A stretch of 14,594 bases of DNA, from the NCBI GenBank assembly GCA_025362765.1, contig JANYFI010000307.1:1-14594 (forward strand), given 5' to 3'. The stretch comes from Ferruginibacter sp. (GTDB lineage Bacteria; Bacteroidota; Bacteroidia; Chitinophagales; Chitinophagaceae). The notes below the pieces were generated by a model. The model was not told the DNA's origin and did not search any database. It saw nothing but the letters and a program-made list of their open reading frames with translations. Position numbers and translations under genes: made by a program. Below are positions 6,417-12,961 of this stretch, one piece after another (the first letter of the stretch is position 1; each line of letters begins with the position of its first letter).

Positions 6417-8762
6417 ATGCGGAACTATTTAGATGAATTGAATGCGCCTCAACGGGAGGCGGTGTTACATAAAGACGGGCCTATTATCATCATTGCCGGT
6501 GCCGGCAGTGGAAAAACGAAAGTGCTCACCACGCGCATTGCCCACCTGATGGGTGCGCACGGTATTGATGCTTTTAATATTCTGGCACTTACTTTTACCA
6601 ACAAGGCAGCGAAAGAAATGAAAGAAAGGGTAGAAAAAGTATTGGGAAATTCTGAAGCCCGCAATTTATACATCGGAACTTTTCATAGTGTGTTTGCCAG
6701 AATTTTAAGAGCCGAAGCCAATAAAATCGGTTACCCTAATAACTTTACTATTTACGACACAGATGACGCTAAAAGTGTAATTAAAACTGTACTGGGTGAA
6801 TTGGAGCTTGACCCTGCTTATTACAAACCCAATACGGTGTACAACAGAATTTCGAGTGCAAAAAACAGCCTGATTGGTCCGGCTGAATACATCAATGATC
6901 CTACTATTCAGCAGGAAGATGCCAGGGCCAACCGGCCAATGATCGGGCAAATTTATGCCGCCTATGCCAACCGCTGTTTTAAAAACGGGGCTATGGATTT
7001 TGATGACCTGTTATTTAAAATGTACATCCTGTTAAAAAATCATCCCGATGCGTTGAGTAAATATCAGCGCAAGTTTAAATACATCATGGTTGATGAATAC
7101 CAGGATACCAATACTTCCCAATATGAGATCATGAAATTATTGGGTGCCATGCACGAAAACATTTGTGTAGTGGGCGATGATGCACAAAGTATTTACAGTT
7201 TCCGGGGCGCAACCATTGAAAATATTCTGCAATTTGAAAGAGATTACGATGATGTAAAAGTGGTAAAACTGGAACAGAACTACCGCAGCACAAAGAGCAT
7301 TTTAAGCGTGGCCAATGAAATAATTGGTAACAATAAAAACCAGATACCCAAAAAACTCTGGACAGATAATACACCCGGCGATAAAATTAAACTGGTGCGT
7401 ACTGCTACTGATAATGAAGAAGGAAAATATGTAGCAGATACCATTCAGGAAGAAAAATTGCGCAATCACTATTTTAATAAAGAGTTTGCCATTTTATACC
7501 GCACCAATGCGCAAAGCCGTGCTTATGAAGAAAGTCTAAGACGGATGAATATTGCCTACCGCATTTATGGTGGTGTATCTTTTTATCAAAGAAAAGAAGT
7601 AAAAGATTTTATTGCCTATTTAAGGCTGGTAGTGAACACGCAGGATGAGGAAGCGTTGAAAAGAATTGTAAATTATCCAACCAGGGGAATCGGCAAAACC
7701 AGTATGGACAGGGCTGTACTATTTGCCAACGAAAATAATATTACCCTTTGGGAAGTGTTATCCAACGCTTCATCCTATGGGTATAAGGCGGGTACGTTGG
7801 AAGCCATTAATAATTTTGTACTGATGATAAAAATGTTCCAGAGTGAATTGCAAAAAAAGAATGCATACGACCTCGGAATAATTGTTGGTAAAAGCACGGG
7901 TATTGTAAAAGAATTGTTCAACGACAAAACGACTGAAGGGCTGGCAAGGTATGAGAACACCCAGGAGTTACTAAACTCCATCAAAGAATTTACCGAAACC
8001 CCGATGAATGAAGAAGATGGCGAGGTGGGGGATAAAAGCCTCGGCAGCTATTTACAACAAATCACTTTATTGACGGATACAGACAACGATAAAGAAGATG
8101 CCGACAGCGTGAAACTAATGACGATTCACGCGGCCAAAGGGTTGGAATTTAGCTGTGTATTTGTAGGCGGTTTAGAGGAGACGTTATTTCCCAACGCAAT
8201 GAGTATTAATACAAGGGAAGAGCTGGAAGAAGAGCGCAGGCTTTTTTATGTAGCTATTACAAGAGCTAAGAAAAAACTCTGGCTTACTTATGCCAATGCC
8301 CGCTACCGCTTTGGCCAGTTACAGCAAAATGAGCCAAGCCGTTTTATTGATGAGATGCCCGCCGATTTTATTGACCGGAGTTTTGCCGGTGGCGGCGTTA
8401 GAAACCAGGGAGGAAACGGCCATAGCAATAACTGGGGTGGAAGCTCATTTGATAAAACCGGTGCTGGTGGCAATACTTATAAAGGCGGCGAAAATCCTTT
8501 CAAAAAAGAAGAAAAAAGCAAGCCGGCTTATTTAATTCCAACAAGGCCGCAAAACAAGGAACATATACCAACAGCAGATTTTGTGGCGAGCGACACAAGT
8601 AATCTGCAGGCCGGGCAAAAAGTAGAACACCAGAAATTTGGCTTTGGTGAAGTAATTAAAATGGAAGGCGCGACCCATAACCCTATTGCAACTGTTCAGT
8701 TTGAATTAAATGGTGAAAAAAAGATAATGCTGAATTATGCCAAATTGAGAATAATGGAATAA
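6417..8762 (+). CDS. ATP-dependent DNA helicase UvrD/PcrA
   Basis: An SF1A 3'-to-5' helicase that unwinds DNA in nucleotide excision and mismatch repair and displaces recombinase or RNA polymerase. The 781 residues show all signature motifs: the Q-motif LNAPQREAV (8-16), Walker A AGAGSGKT (27-34), LTFTNKAAKEM, IGTFHS, Walker B VDEYQD (about 225-230), GDDAQSIYSFRGA, LEQNYRS, LMTIHAAKGLEF (about 567-578) and VAITRAKKKLW (about 612-622). A Gly/Asn-rich linker (about 655-690) joins to a C-terminal Tudor-like module (about 730-781, GQKVEHQKFGFGEV), as in PcrA, where it contacts RNA polymerase. The start at 6417 gives the expected N-terminus. It stands alone, divergent from recA. The choice between the names uvrD and pcrA is not decidable here, so no symbol is given. 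Confidence 0.96.
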   Translation: MRNYLDELNAPQREAVLHKDGPIIIIAGAGSGKTKVLTTRIAHLMGAHGIDAFNILALTFTNKAAKEMKERVEKVLGNSEARNLYIGTFHSVFARILRAEANKIGYPNNFTIYDTDDAKSVIKTVLGELELDPAYYKPNTVYNRISSAKNSLIGPAEYINDPTIQQEDARANRPMIGQIYAAYANRCFKNGAMDFDDLLFKMYILLKNHPDALSKYQRKFKYIMVDEYQDTNTSQYEIMKLLGAMHENICVVGDDAQSIYSFRGATIENILQFERDYDDVKVVKLEQNYRSTKSILSVANEIIGNNKNQIPKKLWTDNTPGDKIKLVRTATDNEEGKYVADTIQEEKLRNHYFNKEFAILYRTNAQSRAYEESLRRMNIAYRIYGGVSFYQRKEVKDFIAYLRLVVNTQDEEALKRIVNYPTRGIGKTSMDRAVLFANENNITLWEVLSNASSYGYKAGTLEAINNFVLMIKMFQSELQKKNAYDLGIIVGKSTGIVKELFNDKTTEGLARYENTQELLNSIKEFTETPMNEEDGEVGDKSLGSYLQQITLLTDTDNDKEDADSVKLMTIHAAKGLEFSCVFVGGLEETLFPNAMSINTREELEEERRLFYVAITRAKKKLWLTYANARYRFGQLQQNEPSRFIDEMPADFIDRSFAGGGVRNQGGNGHSNNWGGSSFDKTGAGGNTYKGGENPFKKEEKSKPAYLIPTRPQNKEHIPTADFVASDTSNLQAGQKVEHQKFGFGEVIKMEGATHNPIATVQFELNGEKKIMLNYAKLRIME

Positions 8763-8864
8763 AAACACGGTATTTTAAAACAACATTATTTTCGAAATTG
8801 GAAATTATTGGGTTTTCGTGAGGCTGAGGAAGTAGGGTAACAAGTGCATCTGGCAGGATATTGT

Positions 8865-8873
8865 TAACTTTGC
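8865..8873 (+). promoter_or_regulatory. -7 box for the Nfu gene
   Basis: TAACTTTGC matches TAnnTTTG exactly and is identical to the uvrD/pcrA box. It lies 23 nt before ATG 8897, implying a leader of about 17-20 nt. No obvious -33 element is seen. Confidence 0.55.
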
Positions 8874-8896
8874 ATTGAAATTTTTAAATACATTTT

Positions 8897-9496
8897 ATGA
8901 TTAAAACAGGCAATCCGGTTATAAGTATATATACAGAAATGACGCCCAACCCCGAAACAATGAAATTTGTTGCCAACAAATTATTGTATCCCGGAAAAAG
9001 CATCGATTTTCAGGACGAGTTAACTTCTGCCCCCTCACCACTTGCGCAGGAACTATTTACTTTTCCTTTTATTAAATCAGTTTTTATTGCAAGCAATTTT
9101 GTAACGCTTACAAAAACGACGGATACAGATGACTGGCAGGATGTAATTCCCACCATCAAATTATTTTTAAAAGAATACCTGGAAGAAGGTAAGGTTGTTG
9201 TAAATGAAGAAGCCGTTGCCAACATGAAAAGCGAAAGCAGCAACGAGGTAAGCGCCGATGACGATGATGTGGTTAAACGCATTAAAGAATTGCTGGAAAA
9301 TTATGTAAAACCTGCAGTTGAAATGGATGGCGGTGCTATACAATTTAAAAGTTACGAAGATGGCAGGGTAAACCTGATGTTACAGGGAAGCTGTAGCGGA
9401 TGTCCGTCTTCAATGATTACATTAAAAGCCGGGATTGAAGGCATGATGAAAAGGATGATTCCGGAAGTGAAAGAAGTTGTTGCGGAAGCAGAGTAA
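8897..9496 (+). CDS. Nfu-type iron-sulfur cluster carrier (NifU family)
   Basis: A 199-residue protein with the two-domain plan of NFU1-type carriers. The N-terminal Nfu_N domain (about residues 8-100) begins with TEMTPNPETMKFVANK, its hallmark. A variable acidic linker (about 105-123) leads to the C-terminal NifU-like domain (about 124-199) with VEMDGGAIQF and the CSGCPSS motif. Cys166 and Cys169 form the CxxC that bridges a [4Fe-4S] cluster between two subunits. It passes clusters from the SUF or ISC scaffold to target enzymes in the cytosol. The gene is monocistronic, with a -7 box upstream and a bidirectional terminator 31 nt after the stop. No other iron-sulfur assembly genes are near. 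Confidence 0.95.
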   Translation: MIKTGNPVISIYTEMTPNPETMKFVANKLLYPGKSIDFQDELTSAPSPLAQELFTFPFIKSVFIASNFVTLTKTTDTDDWQDVIPTIKLFLKEYLEEGKVVVNEEAVANMKSESSNEVSADDDDVVKRIKELLENYVKPAVEMDGGAIQFKSYEDGRVNLMLQGSCSGCPSSMITLKAGIEGMMKRMIPEVKEVVAEAE

Positions 9497-9526
9497 GCAT
9501 TATGCTGAACCGGTTTAAAAAATAGT

Positions 9527-9556
9527 AAAAGCACCTCACCTGGGGTGCTTTTTTAT
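9527..9556. terminator. bidirectional terminator between nfu and DoxX-like gene
   Basis: AAAAGCACC (9527-9535) pairs with GGTGCTTTT (9544-9552) around an 8-nt loop. On the plus strand it is followed by a T-run and ends nfu transcription. The minus strand also has a T-run after the stem, so the hairpin can end the convergent DoxX-like gene too. That gene's stop codon (9553-9555) directly adjoins the stem. Confidence 0.85.
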
Positions 9557-9921
9557 TTTGCATACCACCTGGCCCATGCAATCAATATAAATTGTAATGG
9601 AAATAACCTTACCCATGCCACCCAGGCGGGCACACAAAAGTGAATACTTATGCAGCCACCCAACTGAATCATATAAATATGTGCGGGAATAAAAATTATC
9701 AGCAGGGCAATAATACCAAATGCGGCAGCCTTTCTTGTAGCGGGTACTACTAACAATAAGCCTAACACGATTTCAACTATACCACTGGTGAAATTAATCA
9801 ACCGGGGAAAGGGTAAATAAGGAGGAATTAAATCGTAATAACTATCAGGATGCCAAAAATGATTGATGCCCGCCAACACATAAAATACGATCAATATAAC
9901 CAGGCTGATTTTTTTTGCCAT
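9553..9921 (-). CDS. small DoxX-like integral membrane protein
   Basis: A 122-residue, very hydrophobic protein with four predicted membrane helices (about residues 4-22, 42-62, 66-88 and 98-118). The motif GINHFWHPDSYYDLIPPYLP after the first helix is typical of the DoxX/MauE-like superfamily in Bacteroidota. Its function is unknown; family members have been linked to quinone-dependent oxidation or to membrane redox partners, but nothing here specifies a substrate. The region at about 90-96 contains two Cys (GGCISIHFC), whose role is unclear. It starts at ATG 9921, 66 bp from the divergent pnuC start. A possible promoter box lies at 9956-9963. Confidence 0.75.
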   Translation of the reverse strand: MAKKISLVILIVFYVLAGINHFWHPDSYYDLIPPYLPFPRLINFTSGIVEIVLGLLLVVPATRKAAAFGIIALLIIFIPAHIYMIQLGGCISIHFCVPAWVAWVRLFPLQFILIAWARWYAK

Positions 9922-9955
9922 AGGACTATTTTAAGAATCTTGTTATGATTAAAGA

Positions 9956-9963
9956 TAAAGTTA
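9956..9963 (-). promoter_or_regulatory. possible promoter of the DoxX-like gene
   Basis: The minus strand has TTG, 19 nt, then TAACTTTA, one base off TAnnTTTG with near-ideal spacing to a -33-like TTG. A second near match, TATCTTTA, overlaps at 9950-9957. The implied leader is about 25-30 nt. Confidence 0.35.
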
Positions 9964-9987
9964 TAAATTGATGCCCTAACACCAACA

Positions 9988-10629
9988 ATGAATATAACAG
10001 AAATATACCACCAATTTATAAATGATATCAGTCATACAACCTGGTACGAATACGTAGCTGTATTTACGGGAATAGCAAGTGTTTGGTACAGCCGAAAGGA
10101 AAATATTTTGGTATATCCTACGGGGTTAGTCAATACAATTATTTATGTGTTCCTAAGTTTTAAGGGAGGTTTGCTGGGCGAAGCCAGTGTAAATATTTAT
10201 TATACTGTCATGAGTATTTATGGCTGGTTGTTGTGGGCTAAAAAAGATCAGCAACAACAGGTAGTATTAAAAATTACCAGTGCTTCCGGCAAAGAATGGC
10301 TGCAGCATATTGGCTTTTTTGGTGTTTTTTATGCCGCCATTTATTTTTCGCTCACCTATTTAAAAAAGGATTTTGCCTCTGGTGCCATTCCGTGGGCAGA
10401 TGCATTTGCTTCCGCTACAGCCTTTACCGCTATGTGGCTGATGACGAAAAAGAAAGTAGAAAGCTGGTACTGGTGGATAGCGACTGATATTTCGTCGATA
10501 CCGTTGTATTTTGTGAAGCATTATGTTTTTACCAGTGTATATTATGTGGTGCTGTTGGTAATAGCCATTGCGGGCTTGTTTGAATGGCTCAAAAGAAATA
10601 ACGACTCCTTAAATTTGCAGCATGATTAA
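9988..10629 (+). CDS. pnuC: nicotinamide riboside transporter PnuC
   Basis: A 213-residue membrane protein of the PnuC family, which takes up nicotinamide riboside by facilitated diffusion; uptake is driven by phosphorylation inside the cell. The family signature is clear: a hydrophobic N-terminal segment with WYSRKENILVYPTGLVNT, then IYVFLSFKGGLLGEASVN and the conserved YTVMSIYGWLLW (about residues 71-82), followed by further membrane helices to a C-terminal FEWLKRN. About six or seven membrane helices are visible. The stop overlaps the next start by 8 nt (10622-10629), so translation of tag is probably coupled. The kinase that traps the substrate is two genes downstream, which supports a nicotinamide riboside specificity rather than thiamine (PnuT) or riboflavin (PnuX). 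No clear promoter box was found in the 66-bp spacer. Confidence 0.92.
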   Translation: MNITEIYHQFINDISHTTWYEYVAVFTGIASVWYSRKENILVYPTGLVNTIIYVFLSFKGGLLGEASVNIYYTVMSIYGWLLWAKKDQQQQVVLKITSASGKEWLQHIGFFGVFYAAIYFSLTYLKKDFASGAIPWADAFASATAFTAMWLMTKKKVESWYWWIATDISSIPLYFVKHYVFTSVYYVVLLVIAIAGLFEWLKRNNDSLNLQHD

Positions 10630-11182
10630 ACCCACTACTTATTGCCATGCCATCAATGCTATGAAAGCGGATGAGCAACATTTGCATAAAGAATATCATG
10701 ATAAGCAGTATGGGTTTCCGATTGAGGTGGACAATGAATTGTTTTGCAGGCTGGTACTGGAAATAAACCAGGCTGGCTTAAGCTGGACTACCATCCTTAA
10801 GAAACAAGAAACCTTCCGGGCTGCCTATCACAATTTTGATATAAAAAAAGTAGCGGCATTTAAAGATGCGGATGTACAACGTTTGTTGAATGACGCCGGC
10901 ATCATTCGCAACCGGCTTAAAGTGAATGCGGCTATTGAAAATGCAAAAGCTATCATGGCCATACAAAAGGAATTCGGCTCATTTAAAAATTGGCTTAATC
11001 ACCACCATCCAACATCAAGGGAAGAATGGACAAAATTGTTTAAAAAAACCTTTCGCTTTACCGGTGGAGAAATTGTAAATGAATTTTTATTAAGCACTGG
11101 TTATTTACCCGGCGCACATGATCCATCCTGTGCCGTGTATAAAAAAGTATTAAAGGCCAACCCAATGTGGAATAAAAAATAA
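10622..11182 (+). CDS. tag: DNA-3-methyladenine glycosylase I
   Basis: Tag removes 3-methyladenine from alkylated DNA, starting base excision repair. The 186-residue length matches the family. Conserved features are EYHDKQYGFP (residues 24-33), the catalytic-pocket stretch LEINQAGLSW with Glu47, TILKKQETFRAAYHNFD, the helix-hairpin-helix region DAGIIRNRLKVNA (about 91-103), FRFTGGEIVNEFLLSTGY and the C-terminal HDPSC. The structural zinc ligands appear preserved: Cys8, His26, His166 and Cys170. Compared with Escherichia coli Tag there are five extra residues between the first Cys and His, and the Trp usually following the first Cys is absent (CHAI here). The start overlaps pnuC by 8 nt, and the stop is 2 nt before the kinase start, placing this repair gene inside an NAD salvage operon. 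Confidence 0.93.
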   Translation: MIKPTTYCHAINAMKADEQHLHKEYHDKQYGFPIEVDNELFCRLVLEINQAGLSWTTILKKQETFRAAYHNFDIKKVAAFKDADVQRLLNDAGIIRNRLKVNAAIENAKAIMAIQKEFGSFKNWLNHHHPTSREEWTKLFKKTFRFTGGEIVNEFLLSTGYLPGAHDPSCAVYKKVLKANPMWNKK

Positions 11183-11184
11183 TT

Positions 11185-11724
11185 ATGCTCAAAAAGATTG
11201 TCATCATTGGTCCGGAAAGCACAGGAAAAAGTACACTGTGCGCAAATTTGGCCAGCCAGTTTAAAACTGGCTGGGTAAAAGAATATGCACGGGAATATCT
11301 TTTGGCGAATGGTACCAGTTACACGTTTGAGAATTTATTGGATGTTGCTAAAGGACAGCTTAATAATGAAGATGCGGCACTTCAAACCAGGATGCAATAC
11401 AGTGGTGAGCCTTCATCAGACTTATTGTTTATAGATACCGATATGTATGTGATGAAGGTTTGGTGTGAATTTGTTTTTGAAAAATGCCACCACTGGATTT
11501 TAAATAAAATTGTTGAACGAAAATATGACCTGTACCTGCTTTGTAATATAGATCAGCCCTGGGTAAAAGATGAACTAAGGGAGTACCCGGATTTGGGAAT
11601 AAGAGAAAAATTATACCATTATTATAAAGACATCATGATTAACCAGCAGGTGCCATGGGTTGATATTAGCGGTACTTATGCAGAGCGGCTTCAAAAGGCA
11701 ATTGCTGCGGTAAATACACTTTAA
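11185..11724 (+). CDS. NadR-type ribosylnicotinamide kinase (AAA_28 ATPase)
   Basis: A 179-residue P-loop kinase that lines up along its length with the C-terminal ribosylnicotinamide kinase domain of NadR: Walker A GPESTGKST (9-17), WVKEYAREY (about 29-37), the Walker B-like LLFIDTDMYVMKVW (about 85-98), the LLCNIDQPWVKDELRE segment (about 125-140) and a C-terminal VPWVDISGTY. The expected reaction is ATP-dependent phosphorylation of nicotinamide riboside to NMN, trapping what PnuC imports. The nucleotidyltransferase and repressor domains of full NadR are absent, so the NMN adenylyltransferase must be elsewhere. It follows tag by 2 nt and is the last gene of the operon. The stop is only 2 nt from the stop of the convergent corA, and no terminator separates them. 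Confidence 0.88.
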   Translation: MLKKIVIIGPESTGKSTLCANLASQFKTGWVKEYAREYLLANGTSYTFENLLDVAKGQLNNEDAALQTRMQYSGEPSSDLLFIDTDMYVMKVWCEFVFEKCHHWILNKIVERKYDLYLLCNIDQPWVKDELREYPDLGIREKLYHYYKDIMINQQVPWVDISGTYAERLQKAIAAVNTL

Positions 11725-11726
11725 AG

Positions 11727-12821
11727 TTAAAACCATCCTTTACGTTTAAACATTACAATCATCCACACAGGAATAATGAGCATGGCCCCTACTGCAGCAT
11801 AAAATCCACGATCGTTATGTAACCAGGGAATTTTATCAAAATTCATCCCGAAAATGCCGCCGATAACTGTTGCCGGTGCCAGCAAACAGGTTACCACCGC
11901 CATTACTTTCATTACCTCATTCATGCGCAGATTTACGTTGTTAAGATAAAGATCCTGCAGGTTCATGGTAATGTCGCGGTAGTTTTCAGAAAGATCATTT
12001 GCCTGGATAATGTGATCATACACATCCTTAAAATATTTCAAGGTTCGTTCATCAATCAGGTCACTCTCTGTTCTTATAAAACCATTGATGACTTCCCTTA
12101 CCGGCGCAATGCTTCTTTTAAGAATAATCATTTCTTTACGCAGCAAATTTATTTTCGCCAGTGCGCTGCTGCCGGCACTGTTTTGTATTTCTTCCTCAAT
12201 GTTTTCAATGCGCTCGCCCAATTTTTCCATTACCACAAAATAATTATCTACTATCATGTCCAGCATGGCGTAACACAAATAATCCGGACCGCTTTGTCTT
12301 ACTTTGCTGGCAGTAATTTTTAATTTATCCCGTATGGGATTAAATACATCTTTATTGGCTTCTTCCTGAAAAGTGAGCACAAAATTTTTACCCAGTACAA
12401 TGCTTATCTGCTCCTGCTCTACTTTATATAATTCGTCATTGTAAAAAAGCATATTGCAAATGCAAAACAAAATATTTTCTATTTCATCCATTTTTGGCCG
12501 CTGGCCGATGCTTTGTATATCTTCCTGTACCAGCGGATGTACGCTATAATGATTGCACAATGCTTCAACATCCGCTTTGCGAATGCCATCAACATTTATC
12601 CAGGTTATTTTATTATTGTTGAGGTATGGATAACATTCCGTTATGCTATTGAGTTTTCTTTCTTCTAAAACCATCGAATCAAAATCGTAGATGTAAATAT
12701 TAATGTCTTTTGCTTCTTCCCGTTGAGGAACTTTGGTTGGATTAACTTTTACAATTTCCTGTGTACGGCTGATGGTAAACGGGGAGACAATTTTTTGGAT
12801 ATAGTTCTTTTTACGACCCAT
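11727..12821 (-). CDS. corA: magnesium/cobalt transporter CorA
   Basis: A 364-residue member of the CorA family, pentameric channels that carry Mg2+ (and Co2+ or Ni2+) into the cell. The large N-terminal cytosolic domain (about 1-300) ends in a long stalk helix. Two membrane helices follow (about 303-322 and 340-358). The selectivity signature GMN is intact at 325-327 (IFGMNFDKIP), and the protein ends in the positively charged KRKGWF, as expected for the cytosolic tail. Length is typical. The start at ATG 12821 has a near match to the -7 box upstream (TTCCTTTG on the minus strand, + positions 12855-12862). The recQ terminator lies further upstream, so corA appears to be its own transcription unit. 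The family also contains ZntB-like zinc exporters; the intact GMN with these flanks favours CorA. Confidence 0.94.
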   Translation of the reverse strand: MGRKKNYIQKIVSPFTISRTQEIVKVNPTKVPQREEAKDINIYIYDFDSMVLEERKLNSITECYPYLNNNKITWINVDGIRKADVEALCNHYSVHPLVQEDIQSIGQRPKMDEIENILFCICNMLFYNDELYKVEQEQISIVLGKNFVLTFQEEANKDVFNPIRDKLKITASKVRQSGPDYLCYAMLDMIVDNYFVVMEKLGERIENIEEEIQNSAGSSALAKINLLRKEMIILKRSIAPVREVINGFIRTESDLIDERTLKYFKDVYDHIIQANDLSENYRDITMNLQDLYLNNVNLRMNEVMKVMAVVTCLLAPATVIGGIFGMNFDKIPWLHNDRGFYAAVGAMLIIPVWMIVMFKRKGWF

Positions 12822-12907
12822 TTTTTACAATTAAAATACTTTTTACAAAAAGGACAAAGGAAAATTAAACAATAAAAATGAGATGAATAAAATAAGGTAT
12901 TGGTATT

Positions 12908-12938
12908 AAAAAGCCGGGGCTAATTACGCCCCGGCTTT
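12908..12938 (-). terminator. recQ rho-independent terminator
   Basis: An 11-bp perfect stem, AAAGCCGGGGC (12910-12920) with GCCCCGGCTTT (12928-12938), encloses a 7-nt loop. Read on the minus strand it is followed by TTTTTAATACC. It lies 23 nt after the recQ stop and separates recQ from corA. On the plus strand only CTTTATGTAAAA follows, so termination in that direction would be weak. Confidence 0.9.
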
Positions 12939-12961
12939 ATGTAAAAAATTACAGGAAGGTT

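Noticed and set aside
8763..8864. Terminator after uvrD/pcrA
   Set aside because: Only scattered short repeats (GAAATTGGAAATT) and CACG/CGTG words far apart; no stem with a T-run.
10296..10487. Alternative 63-codon frame inside pnuC
   Set aside because: It overlaps the conserved transporter in another frame and lacks any recognisable domain.
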